Positions 7,369 through 15,430 of a stretch of 44,611 nucleotides of DNA are shown in pieces. Below the pieces are notes generated by a model. It worked only from the letters and a program-made list of their open reading frames with translations, made no database searches and had not been told where the DNA came from. The stretch is from Clostridia bacterium (GTDB taxonomy: Bacteria; Bacillota; Clostridia; Oscillospirales; Acutalibacteraceae), in the NCBI GenBank assembly GCA_017622555.1, contig JAGAQV010000004.1:1-44611 (forward strand). The letters run 5' to 3'. Position numbers and translations under genes: made by a program. The stretch's first letter is position 1. Each line of letters starts with the position of its first letter.

Positions 7369-7509
7369 ATAATAAATAAGAAAGAATAAAGAATAAAATC
7401 GGTGTCGGCTTTGCCGACAGATTTATATATCGTGCCGTAGGCACACATTTTTTCTTATTTCTTCTTTATTATTTATTCTTTGGGGCGCAAGCCCAATAAA
7501 CTATAATTT
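7369..7509 (+). repeat. 141-bp dispersed hairpin-rich repeat, copy 1
   Basis: This block matches the reverse complement of 44471-44611 over 141 bases without gaps and with 5 mismatches by my count. It has A+T-rich arms that are imperfect inverted repeats of each other (AATAATAAATAAGAAAG at one end, CTTCTTTATTATTTATTC at the other) around three short GC hairpins: GTCGGC TTT GCCGAC, GTGCC GTA GGCAC and GGGC GCAA GCCC. There is no coding capacity. It lies between azlD and the copA promoter. The form suggests a MITE- or REP-like extragenic element. Confidence 0.92.
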
Positions 7510-7548
7510 GAAATATAGTCATAACATTGTTGTGGCTATATTTTTTAC

Positions 7549-7577
7549 TTGAAAAATACTCCTAGGGGGTATATAAT
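7549..7577 (+). promoter_or_regulatory. Promoter of copA-csoR-copZ
   Basis: TTGAAA (7549-7554), 17-base spacer, TATAAT (7572-7577). The expected start near 7584 leaves only about 9 bases before the copA ATG at 7593. The spacer is filled by the CsoR operator. Confidence 0.88.
7556..7572. promoter_or_regulatory. CsoR copper operator
   Basis: ATACTCCTAGGGGGTAT is a near-perfect inverted repeat (ATACTCC / GGGGTAT around TAG, one mismatch) of the form TACCC..GGGTA bound by CsoR copper repressors. It fits exactly between the -35 and -10 boxes, so bound CsoR would block RNA polymerase; Cu(I) binding should release it. The repressor gene is the second gene of the same operon, giving autoregulation. 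Confidence 0.88.
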
Positions 7578-7592
7578 ACTTATGGTGATTAT

Positions 7593-9791
7593 ATGAAAAC
7601 TCAGCAATATAATGTAACGGGTATGTCCTGTGCGGCTTGTTCGTCGTCGGTACAGCGTGTGGTTTCACGACTAAACGGTGTACAAAGCTGTGACGTTAAC
7701 CTTATAACAGGCAAAATGACCGTTACCTTTGATGAAAATGCCGTTTCTTCGGCGGATTTTTTCCGTGTTGTGCAAAAGGCGGGCTTTGGCATTACAAGTG
7801 ACATTGTTAAAAAGGAAGTCAAACAGCAAAAGGAAAGCGTGGCGCCAATTATTGTGTCGCTAATCTTTGCGGCAGTGCTTTTATATGTTTCAATGGGGCA
7901 AATGCTTTTTGAAAATTTGCCCTTACCTTCACTTTTTAATATGAATAAAAACCCCTACAATTTTGCGCTTTTACAGCTTTTGTGCTGTTTACCCGTTTTG
8001 TACGTGGGTCGGAATTTCTTTATTAAGGGAATTCCGCTTTTGTTTAAAGGTCATCCCAATATGGATTCGCTCGTAGCCATTGGTGCGGGAGCATCCTTAA
8101 TCTATAGCGTGGTTATGACCTTTACTTTATCTTTTAATCCGCATGCGGTGCATAATTTATATTTTGAATCCTCCGCTGTGGTGGTGGCCCTTGTAATGCT
8201 TGGAAAATTTTTCGAAAGACGAAGCAAGGCAAAAACCGCAAAGGCGCTTGAAAAACTTATGGAGCTTGCGCCCGATACCGCCGTTTTATTTAAGGACGGT
8301 AAGGAATACGAAATTCCCACAGCTGAAATTAAGGTTGGCGACATTCTTTTAATTAAAGCAGGTGCGAAAATTCCCCTTGACAGTGTTGTAACCGACGGCG
8401 AAAGCAGTGTTAACGAAGCAATGCTAACGGGTGAAAGCCTACCTGCTGATAAAAGGGTGGGGAATAAGGTTTTTGGCGGTAGCGTTAATCTTGACGGTGT
8501 GCTTTACGTTAAGGTTACACACGTTGGGGAAGATACTACACTTTCTAGAATTATTAAATTCGTTGAGGAAGCGCAGTCCAAAAAAGCGCCCATTTCAAAA
8601 ACGGCTGATAAGGTGGCAGGTGTGTTCGTACCCGTCGTAATTGCAATTGCTTTGGTGGCGGCAGTTATTTGGCTTGTTGCCGGTAAGGATATTGCCTTTG
8701 CCCTAAAGGTGTTTACCGCTGTTTTGGTTATTGCTTGTCCCTGCGCTTTGGGTCTTGCAACCCCAACCGCTATAATGGTTGGCACAGGTCTTGGCGCTTC
8801 AAACGGCATTTTAATTCGCAACGGCGAGGTGCTTGAGGTTATACACAACGTTAAAGCGGTTGTGTTTGATAAAACAGGCACCTTAACTGTCGGTAAACCT
8901 ACCGTTACCGATTATGTTGGTAATAATTCGGCAATTGCTGTGGCGGCGGCTTGTGAAATTGCATCAAACCATCCATTAGCCTTGGCTGTGCGTGAATATG
9001 CTGACAGCTTGGGTGCGGCTTATGCTCAGCCTGATGAATTTAAAAATATATCAGGCAAAGGGGTTTTAGCAACTGTTGACGGTAATGAAGTGCTTGTTGG
9101 TAAGGGCGCATTTTTAAGTGATAATGGCGTTGACATTACAGCGTTTAATGAAAATGCGCAAAAGTTTGCGGGTGAAGGTAAATCGGTAGCCTATGTTGCC
9201 GTAAACGGCCGCTGTGAAGGTCTGTTTGCCATTGCTGACACACTTAAAGACAATTCATTAACCGCAATACAGCGCCTTAAAAAGCAGGGAATTAAAGCTG
9301 TGATTTTATCGGGCGATAATAAAATGGCCGCTGAATATATTGGCAAAAAGGTTGAAGCGGATGAAGTCTATGCCGAGGTTTTACCCAATGGCAAGGCCGA
9401 AATTATAAAAGAAATTCGCCAAAAATACGGCACGGTTATGATGGTGGGTGACGGCATTAACGATGCGGTGGCCTTAACCGAAGCCGACATTGGCTGTGCA
9501 ATAGGCGGCGGAAGCGACGTTGCAATTGAATCAGCCGATATTGTGCTTATGCGGTCGGATATATGCGATGTTCCCCGTGCAATAAATTTAAGCCGCTTCA
9601 CCATCAGAAATATTAAGCAAAATCTATTCTGGGCGTTTTGCTATAACACAATTTGCATACCTGTTGCGGCAGGCGTTTTGTACGCCTTTGGCGGTCCGCT
9701 TTTAAGCCCAATGCTTGGCGGTCTTGCAATGTCGTTCAGCTCTGTGTTTGTGGTGGGTAATGCTTTAAGACTGCGAGGTAAAAAGCTATGA
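7593..9791 (+). CDS. copA: Cu(I)-exporting P1B-type ATPase
   Basis: 732-residue copper-efflux ATPase. One N-terminal heavy-metal-associated domain carries GMSCAAC (about 10-16). The A-domain TGES is near 278, the membrane metal site CPC near 382 (ACPCALGLATP), the phosphorylation site DKTGTLT at about 425, the SNHPLA nucleotide-binding motif near 462, and the hinge GDGINDAV near 618. The last has Val where most family members have Pro (GDGINDAP), a mild oddity. Eight membrane segments are expected. It has a single metal-binding domain, whereas B. subtilis CopA has two. The gene overlaps csoR by 4 bp (ATGA). Copper control comes from the operator in its promoter. Confidence 0.96.
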   Translation: MKTQQYNVTGMSCAACSSSVQRVVSRLNGVQSCDVNLITGKMTVTFDENAVSSADFFRVVQKAGFGITSDIVKKEVKQQKESVAPIIVSLIFAAVLLYVSMGQMLFENLPLPSLFNMNKNPYNFALLQLLCCLPVLYVGRNFFIKGIPLLFKGHPNMDSLVAIGAGASLIYSVVMTFTLSFNPHAVHNLYFESSAVVVALVMLGKFFERRSKAKTAKALEKLMELAPDTAVLFKDGKEYEIPTAEIKVGDILLIKAGAKIPLDSVVTDGESSVNEAMLTGESLPADKRVGNKVFGGSVNLDGVLYVKVTHVGEDTTLSRIIKFVEEAQSKKAPISKTADKVAGVFVPVVIAIALVAAVIWLVAGKDIAFALKVFTAVLVIACPCALGLATPTAIMVGTGLGASNGILIRNGEVLEVIHNVKAVVFDKTGTLTVGKPTVTDYVGNNSAIAVAAACEIASNHPLALAVREYADSLGAAYAQPDEFKNISGKGVLATVDGNEVLVGKGAFLSDNGVDITAFNENAQKFAGEGKSVAYVAVNGRCEGLFAIADTLKDNSLTAIQRLKKQGIKAVILSGDNKMAAEYIGKKVEADEVYAEVLPNGKAEIIKEIRQKYGTVMMVGDGINDAVALTEADIGCAIGGGSDVAIESADIVLMRSDICDVPRAINLSRFTIRNIKQNLFWAFCYNTICIPVAAGVLYAFGGPLLSPMLGGLAMSFSSVFVVGNALRLRGKKL

Positions 9792-10084
9792 GCCAGTGCT
9801 GCTGTCAAAAAACCAAGCACCGTGATGAAAAGGAATATAAGGCCCTTATAAACCGCCTTAACCGCATTGAAGGTCAGGTGCGCGGGGTTAAAAATATGCT
9901 TGAAAACGATGCCTACTGTACCGATATTTTAACTCAGGTTTCGGCAATAAATGCGGCGCTTAACGCCTTTAATAAGGAGCTTTTATCAAATCATATCCAC
10001 TCCTGTGTGGTTGATGATATTAAAAACGGTAATAACAGCACGGTTGATGAGCTGTGCGACACTTTACAAAAGCTAATGAAATGA
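9788..10084 (+). CDS. csoR: CsoR-family copper-sensing transcriptional repressor
   Basis: 98-residue all-helical metalloregulator (DUF156/CsoR family). NRLNRIEGQVRGVKNMLE and the Cu(I) ligand set Cys in AYCTDIL plus His and Cys in NHIHSCV match copper-type CsoR. The N terminus adds QCCCQKTKH, a short Cys-rich tail seen in some homologues. It overlaps copA by 4 bp and lies 10 bp upstream of copZ. It most likely binds the operator at 7556-7572 and controls its own operon. The location after copA rather than before it is less usual. Confidence 0.94.
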   Translation: MSQCCCQKTKHRDEKEYKALINRLNRIEGQVRGVKNMLENDAYCTDILTQVSAINAALNAFNKELLSNHIHSCVVDDIKNGNNSTVDELCDTLQKLMK

Positions 10085-10094
10085 GGTAAAAATT

Positions 10095-10292
10095 ATGTTA
10101 TTTAAAATTTCAGTTCCCGATATGCATTGCGGTCACTGCGTTGCAAGAATTGACAATGCTTTAAACGAAGTTCAAATTAAGCACGAAATCAGCCTTGAAG
10201 AAAAGGTTGTTACCATTGACGGCTGCGAGCATTGCCTAAAAACAGCCTTAACTGAAATTGAAGACCTTGGTTTCACCCCTGAAAAGCTGTAA
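10095..10292 (+). CDS. copZ: CopZ-like copper chaperone (heavy-metal-associated domain)
   Basis: 65-residue single HMA-domain protein. The metal-binding loop is MHCGHC (residues about 11-16), and a second Cys/His cluster EHC lies at about 46-48. It presumably hands Cu(I) to CopA; the operon context with copA and csoR supports this. The fold length is normal. GAGGTAAAAATT precedes the ATG. A strong terminator follows. The GHC variation of the MxCxxC motif (MHCGHC) is common in Firmicute chaperones. Confidence 0.85.
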   Translation: MLFKISVPDMHCGHCVARIDNALNEVQIKHEISLEEKVVTIDGCEHCLKTALTEIEDLGFTPEKL

Positions 10293-10305
10293 TTGTTTAA
10301 AAATA

Positions 10306-10333
10306 AAAAAGAGTGGCAAAAGCCACTCTTTTT
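10306..10333. terminator. Bidirectional intrinsic terminator between copZ and ileS
   Basis: AAAAAGAGTGGC (10306-10317), loop AAAA, GCCACTCTTTTT (10322-10333). It is a symmetric hairpin with T runs on both strands, and it ends both convergent units. Confidence 0.9.
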
Positions 10334-10339
10334 ATTTTA

Positions 10340-13300
10340 TTAAACTTTCTTAACACCAATATTAACGGTTTCGCCGTTGATATCCCATTCCTTTACAAAG
10401 CCTTCAGGCTCGGTAACGGTAAGACTGTCAGCCAAGGTGTCTACAGTAATGTCGCTAGACTTTGCAGCTGCAATACCGCAAACTGTTTCACTACCGCTTA
10501 AGGTAATTGCAATATGGTCAACCACATTAAAGCCGGCTTCCTTACGCATTGTTTGAATCTTACTTACAAGCTCACGAATGTAGCCTTCATCAATAAGGTC
10601 CTGTGTCAGCACTGTGTCAAGCGCAACGGTAATGCCACGATCACTAAGGGTATAGAAGCCTTCCTTTTGTGCGGCATCAATAAGCAAATCGTCAGGCTCA
10701 ACGTTAATGTCACCGCTTGCGAGTTTCAAGGTTAAGCTGCCCTTTTCGTCAAGCTCCTTCTTAGCGGCGTTGCCGTCAATTTCCATAAGGTACTGACGAA
10801 TTTCATTAAGCTGCTTACCATACTTCGGACCTAAGGTCTTAAGCTGTGGCTTAAAGGTGTAGGTAACGAAGTTGTCAACAACGTCGGTAAAGTCAACCTT
10901 TTTAATGTTAAGCTCTTCCTTAATAATGTCGGTATAGGTAGCTTCTAATTCACCATCAATTTTCACGTACATAACGTTAAGAGGCTGACGGTTCTTTCTG
11001 GATGAGCCGTTACGTGCGGCACGGCCAAGAACAACAATTTCGAGCACCTTTTCCATTTGTTCTTCAAGCTTTTCATCAATAAGGCTTTCATCAACAACAG
11101 GGAAATCACAAAGGTGAATACTTTCTTTTGCGGTTTCGTCAACACTGCGAACAATGTTTTGGTAAATGTTTTCCGCCATAAAGGGCACCATCGGCGCGGC
11201 AGTCTTTGCGGTGGTAACAAGCGCTGTGTAAAGGGTCATATAAGCGGCCAATTTATCGTCGGTCATACCCTGTACCCAATAGCGTTCACGGCCACGGCGA
11301 ACGTACCAGTTACTCATTTCGTCCACAAATTCCTGCAAAGCGCGTGCGGCTTCGGGAATGCGGTAGTTAGCAAGGTTATTATCAACCGCCTTAACCATTG
11401 AATTAAGCTTTGATAAAAGCCATTTATCCATAACGGTTAGCTTGCAGTCGTTAATATCATACTTTGTGGGGTCAAACTTATCAATATTAGCGTAAAGCAC
11501 ATAGAACGCATAGGTGTTCCAAAGTGTGCCCATAAACTTGCGCTGACCTTCAACAACTGCTTTACCATGGAAGCGATTAGGAAGCCAAGGAGCAGAGTTT
11601 GTGTAGAAATACCAACGGATAGCATCAGCGCCATAGCTTTCAAGTGCATCAAACGGGTCAACAGCGTTGCCCTTTGATTTACTCATCTTTTGACCGTTTT
11701 CGTCCTGAACGTGACCTAAAACGATAACGTTTTTAAAGGGTGCCTTGTCAAAAATAAGGGTTGAAATTGCCAATAGGGAATAGAACCAACCACGTGTCTG
11801 GTCAACTGCTTCGGAAATAAAGTCAGCAGGGAACTGCGCTTCAAATAAGTCCTTATTTTCAAAGGGATAATGATGCTGTGCAAAGGGCATTGAGCCCGAG
11901 TCAAACCAGCAGTCAATAACCTCGGGTACACGGTGCATTTCCTTACCGCAGTGTGGACACTTAATGGTAACTGCATCAATATAAGGGCGGTGAAGCTCAA
12001 TATCATCGGGGCAGTTGTCGGACATTGATTTAAGCTCGTCAATACTGCCGATAGAGTGCATATGACCGCATTCGCAGGTCCAAATATTAAGTGGTGTGCC
12101 CCAATATCTGTTACGGGAAATACCCCAGTCCTGAACGTTTTGCAACCAGTCGCCAAAACGGCCCTTACCAATGCTTTCAGGAATCCAGTTAATAGTATTG
12201 TTATTAGCAATAAGCTGTTCCTTAACGTCGGTCATCTTGATAAACCAAGATTCACGTGCATAGTAAATAAGTGGAGTATCACAACGCCAACAGAACGGAT
12301 AATCGTGTTCAAACTTGGGGGCATCGAACAATAAGCCTGCTTTTTCAAGGTCTGTAAGAACAAGTACGTCAGCGTCCTTTACAAACTTGCCGGCATATGG
12401 GGTTTCTTCGGTTAATTCACCCTTGCCGTTAACAAGCTGAACAAAGGGTAAATCGTACTTTCTGCCCACTTTAGAGTCATCTTCACCGAAAGCAGGGGCA
12501 ATGTGAACGATACCTGTACCGTCGCTCATAGTTACGTAACCGTCGCAGGTGATGTAGAAAGCCTTTTTGTGTTGCTTTTCGCAAATGGGCGCTACAAAAT
12601 CAAATAAAGGCTCATATTCGGTGTATTCGAGTTCCTTACCCTCAAATTCGCTTATAATTTCATAAGCGGGGGTTTCCTCGGTTGCAAGCTTGCCGAGAAC
12701 CTTATCCAAAAGCTCCTTAGCCATATAATAGGTGAAGCCGTCAGCCGCCTTAACCTTGCAGTAAATATCAACAGGGTTTACGCAAAGCGCAACGTTTGAG
12801 GGAAGTGTCCAAGGGGTAGTTGTCCAAGCAAGGAAGTAAGCATCTTCACCCTTAACCTTGAAACGAACAACTGCAGAACGTTCCTTAACGTTTTTATAGC
12901 CTTGGGCTACTTCGTGTGAGGAAAGGGGAGTACCGCAACGTGGGCAGTAAGGAACAATTTTAAAGCCCTTATATAAAAGACCTTTATCAAAAATTTGCTT
13001 TAATGCCCACCATTCCGATTCAATAAAGTTATTGTCGTAGGTAACGTAAGGGTTATCCATATCAGCCCAGAAGCCAACGGTTTTGGAAAAATCTTCCCAC
13101 ATACCCTTATACTTCCAAACACTTTCCTTACAGTGATCGATAAATGGGTCAAGACCGTATTCTTCAATCTGCTCCTTACCGTCAAGACCTAACAGCTTTT
13201 CAACTTCAAGCTCAACGGGAAGACCGTGTGTGTCCCAACCGGCTTTTCTGGGTACCATATAGCCCTTCATTGTGCGGTAGCGGGGAATCATATCCTTAAT

Positions 13301-13489
13301 TACACGGGTTAAAACGTGGCCAATGTGTGGCTTACCGTTAGCGGTTGGGGGACCGTCGTAAAACACATAGGGCGCGTTGTCCTGTTTTTCGATAATGCTT
13401 TTTTCAAAAATTTCATTATCGTCCCAAAACTGTTTAATCTTTTTTTCTTCTTCAACGAAATTTACGTTGGGTGAAATGTTTTTATACAC
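10340..13489 (-). CDS. ileS: Isoleucine-tRNA ligase, long (IleS2-like) type
   Basis: 1049-residue class I aminoacyl-tRNA synthetase that charges tRNA-Ile. HIGH is at 55-58 (KPHIGHVLT), GWDTHGLPVELEVEK follows, the editing domain has WTTTPWTLPSN, and KMSKSKGN is near 600. The length above 1000 residues, the CPRCGTPLSSHEVAQGYK block and the lack of the C-terminal zinc finger seen in the roughly 930-residue IleS1 enzymes point to the eukaryote-like IleS2 class, whose members are often insensitive to mupirocin. The class call is from pattern, not a tree. CTTTCGAAAGGAGTAGATGAAGTG-type context gives AAAGGAG before the start. Expression is controlled by an Ile T-box leader. Confidence 0.95.
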   Translation of the reverse strand: MYKNISPNVNFVEEEKKIKQFWDDNEIFEKSIIEKQDNAPYVFYDGPPTANGKPHIGHVLTRVIKDMIPRYRTMKGYMVPRKAGWDTHGLPVELEVEKLLGLDGKEQIEEYGLDPFIDHCKESVWKYKGMWEDFSKTVGFWADMDNPYVTYDNNFIESEWWALKQIFDKGLLYKGFKIVPYCPRCGTPLSSHEVAQGYKNVKERSAVVRFKVKGEDAYFLAWTTTPWTLPSNVALCVNPVDIYCKVKAADGFTYYMAKELLDKVLGKLATEETPAYEIISEFEGKELEYTEYEPLFDFVAPICEKQHKKAFYITCDGYVTMSDGTGIVHIAPAFGEDDSKVGRKYDLPFVQLVNGKGELTEETPYAGKFVKDADVLVLTDLEKAGLLFDAPKFEHDYPFCWRCDTPLIYYARESWFIKMTDVKEQLIANNNTINWIPESIGKGRFGDWLQNVQDWGISRNRYWGTPLNIWTCECGHMHSIGSIDELKSMSDNCPDDIELHRPYIDAVTIKCPHCGKEMHRVPEVIDCWFDSGSMPFAQHHYPFENKDLFEAQFPADFISEAVDQTRGWFYSLLAISTLIFDKAPFKNVIVLGHVQDENGQKMSKSKGNAVDPFDALESYGADAIRWYFYTNSAPWLPNRFHGKAVVEGQRKFMGTLWNTYAFYVLYANIDKFDPTKYDINDCKLTVMDKWLLSKLNSMVKAVDNNLANYRIPEAARALQEFVDEMSNWYVRRGRERYWVQGMTDDKLAAYMTLYTALVTTAKTAAPMVPFMAENIYQNIVRSVDETAKESIHLCDFPVVDESLIDEKLEEQMEKVLEIVVLGRAARNGSSRKNRQPLNVMYVKIDGELEATYTDIIKEELNIKKVDFTDVVDNFVTYTFKPQLKTLGPKYGKQLNEIRQYLMEIDGNAAKKELDEKGSLTLKLASGDINVEPDDLLIDAAQKEGFYTLSDRGITVALDTVLTQDLIDEGYIRELVSKIQTMRKEAGFNVVDHIAITLSGSETVCGIAAAKSSDITVDTLADSLTVTEPEGFVKEWDINGETVNIGVKKV

Positions 13490-13510
13490 TTCATCTACTC
13501 CTTTCGAAAA

Positions 13511-13740
13511 TAAAAATGCCCCTTATCCACAATAGGATAAAGGGCACAAACACTTTATAACCACCTATTACGAAGAACTAACATTCACGGTTTTTATAAC
13601 GGAAAACAACCGGACTAAGCTTACTGATTTCAGCCGTCAGCTCAGGAGTGATTTAGGCAACCCAAAATTGCAGAGCTTTCACCAACCTCTGCTCGCTTAA
13701 AATTTTGTGACGGTTACCACTTTCTCCGTCAAAGCTTTTA
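13511..13740 (-). promoter_or_regulatory. Isoleucine T-box leader of ileS
   Basis: Read leftward, stem I includes GAGCAGAGGTTGGTGAAAGCTC (a typical distal-loop pattern), then the specifier region TAAATCACTCC with the Ile codon AUC at 13650-13652 followed by the usual purine. The T-box bulge reads AATAGGTGGTTATAA (13555-13570); its TGGT can pair with the ACCA end of tRNA-Ile. The terminator TGCCCTTTATCC / GGATAAGGGGCA (13517-13546) with a T run follows. Uncharged tRNA-Ile should favour antitermination and raise ileS expression. The T-box core departs from the common AGGGTGGTACCGCG. Confidence 0.9.
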
Positions 13741-13767
13741 AAATATAAAACTTAAACCGAAACGGAA

Positions 13768-14226
13768 TTATTCGTTAACGGTGGGGATTTGCTGTTTTAA
13801 AGCAGCTCTGGTCTTGCGAACTTCACCAAGATTAGCGGTAAGACCTTCGTCTGCACGGCGCATAATATCATCAACAAAGTCCTGTGCGGCTTTGCGCATT
13901 TCACGGCTCTTGCCCTGAGCGTTAGCAATAATTTCAGCAGCCTTTTGCTGTGAAAGCTTAACAACCTCTTCCTGAGCTACCATAGCTTTTGCTTTTTCTT
14001 CAGCGTTTCGAATGATAGCGTCAGCTTCACGCTTAGCAGTAGTAATAATTTCAGCACGGTCAGCAACAATGCCCTTAGCTTGCTTGATTTCAGCAGGAAT
14101 GTTAAGGCGAATGTCATCAACAACTGCTCTTAACTTTTCAATGTCAACAACGGTTTTCTTACCGGGAATTTTAATACCGCTGTCAATAATTTCGTCAAAC
14201 TGTTCTAGTAATTCGTCAAGTGTCAT
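13768..14226 (-). CDS. Coiled-coil protein of unknown function (often annotated ATPase-like)
   Basis: 152-residue, strongly charged helical protein, with long heptad-like stretches such as RAEIITTAKREADAIIRNAEEKAKA (about 55-85), similar in style to the stalk subunits of V/F-type ATPases and to DivIVA-like coils. No catalytic motif, signal peptide or membrane segment is visible. Homologues I recall sit next to coaD in clostridial genomes and are labelled ATPase without evidence. The start at 14226 follows GGAGG; an ATG at 14241 overlaps that site. It is the last gene of the rsmD-coaD unit. Confidence 0.75.
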   Translation of the reverse strand: MTLDELLEQFDEIIDSGIKIPGKKTVVDIEKLRAVVDDIRLNIPAEIKQAKGIVADRAEIITTAKREADAIIRNAEEKAKAMVAQEEVVKLSQQKAAEIIANAQGKSREMRKAAQDFVDDIMRRADEGLTANLGEVRKTRAALKQQIPTVNE

Positions 14227-14255
14227 TTTTTCTTCCTCCATAAACCGTAATGGTA

Positions 14256-14747
14256 TTATTTTTTTGAATTAATTCTGTCAAGAATGTCCTGCTTAATTAC
14301 TTCGGGAACGAAGCCTGAAATGTCGCCGTTCATTGAAGCAATTTGCTTAACCATACTGCTGGACAGGTACATATTTTGCGATGCAGTTGATAAGAACAAT
14401 GTCTCAACATTAGGGTTTAACTTCTTATTTGCTAATGCCATTTGGAATTCATACTCAAAGTCCGACATGGCACGAAGTCCTTTAATAATTGCGCTGGCGC
14501 CACGAAGCGCAGCATAATCTGCTAAAAGACCGTCAAAATGCACAACCTCAACATTTTCAAGGTCAGGTATGCATTTTTTAATCATTTCAACGCGCTCTTC
14601 AGGGGAAAAGCAGTTTTTCTTTGCGGAATTTTGTGCAACTACAACGATGACTTTATCAAACATTTTAGCCGCGCGGGTAATAATATCAAGATGACCGTTT
14701 GTAACAGGGTCAAAGCTGCCGGGGCAGATGGCAATGCTGTTTTTCAT
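14256..14747 (-). CDS. coaD: Pantetheine-phosphate adenylyltransferase
   Basis: 163-residue enzyme of the penultimate step of coenzyme A synthesis (4'-phosphopantetheine plus ATP to dephospho-CoA). It begins with the nucleotidyltransferase signature CPGSFDPVTNGHLDII and has the C-terminal YLSSSMVKQIA with the ISSS-like ATP loop; the size is exactly the family's. Start at 14747 follows GAAAGGGGC; a longer in-frame reading extends into rsmD and is rejected. It begins right after the rsmD stop (1 base gap), so the two are translationally coupled, as commonly seen. Confidence 0.96.
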   Translation of the reverse strand: MKNSIAICPGSFDPVTNGHLDIITRAAKMFDKVIVVVAQNSAKKNCFSPEERVEMIKKCIPDLENVEVVHFDGLLADYAALRGASAIIKGLRAMSDFEYEFQMALANKKLNPNVETLFLSTASQNMYLSSSMVKQIASMNGDISGFVPEVIKQDILDRINSKK

Positions 14748-14748
14748 A

Positions 14749-15288
14749 TTAAAGCCCCTTTCTGTAAATTGCAGCGTTAATTTTACCGTAACGGTAGGTG
14801 CGGTTAACCACAAAACCGCCAATTTCTTCAGGTAAATTAACTTCGGGCGGATATTCGCAAATAATCATACCGTAATCGCTCATAAGCGGTAGTACTGCTT
14901 TAACAGCATCTACCAGCACGCCCGCTGCATAGGGAGGGTCTAAAAAGACAATGTCAAAGGTGTCACGGCTCATAGCCGCAAAGGATGAAAAATCACTTTG
15001 AATAACCCTTGCATTACCCGAAAGACCGGTAATTTCCAAATTCTTTTTAACAAGGTTAATTGAAGCGCGGCTGTTATCAACAAATACACAGCTTTCGGCC
15101 CCACGGCTTAAAGCTTCAATGCCAAGCTGACCCGAGCCTGCAAATAAATCTAAAATTCGGCGGCCTTCAATATCAAACTGAAGGGCGCTGAAAAGTGCCT
15201 CTTTAACCTTGTCGGAGGTGGGGCGAACGTCGCTACCGTCCGGCGTGACGAGGCGCTTACCCCGAGCAATACCGGTTATAACACGCAT
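14749..15288 (-). CDS. rsmD: 16S rRNA (guanine(966)-N2)-methyltransferase
   Basis: 179-residue Rossmann-fold methyltransferase. The N terminus MRVITGIARGKRL and PTSDKVKEALF are RsmD signatures; LDLFAGSGQLGIEALSRGA binds SAM, and FLDPPY is the catalytic DPPY-type motif for N2-guanine methylation. The ATG at 15288 is preferred because AAAGGTG is 6 bases upstream; in-frame GTG and ATG codons at 15297-15292 are inside that site. It is first in the rsmD-coaD-coiled coil unit. Confidence 0.94.
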   Translation of the reverse strand: MRVITGIARGKRLVTPDGSDVRPTSDKVKEALFSALQFDIEGRRILDLFAGSGQLGIEALSRGAESCVFVDNSRASINLVKKNLEITGLSGNARVIQSDFSSFAAMSRDTFDIVFLDPPYAAGVLVDAVKAVLPLMSDYGMIICEYPPEVNLPEEIGGFVVNRTYRYGKINAAIYRKGL

Positions 15289-15395
15289 TTGCATCACCTT
15301 TACTAAGAATTAACAGGGCATAGTTAAACTATTATCCTATTATTAGTTATATTATCGCACCAAACACCCTATTTTGTCAATAGTTTTTTATAATA

Positions 15396-15424
15396 TTGCA
15401 AAAATAATATTTATATTATATAAT
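15396..15424 (+). promoter_or_regulatory. Putative promoter of the phosphopantetheinyl transferase gene
   Basis: TTGCAA (15396-15401), 17-base spacer, TATAAT (15419-15424). The expected start near 15431 coincides with the ATG, implying a leaderless mRNA. The area is very A+T-rich, so alternative starts are possible. Confidence 0.5.
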
Positions 15425-15430
15425 AGGCGT

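Noticed and set aside
7369-7509. CRISPR or direct-repeat array
   Set aside because: The internal hairpins are different from each other, and there are no regularly spaced identical repeats. No CRISPR array was seen anywhere in the window.
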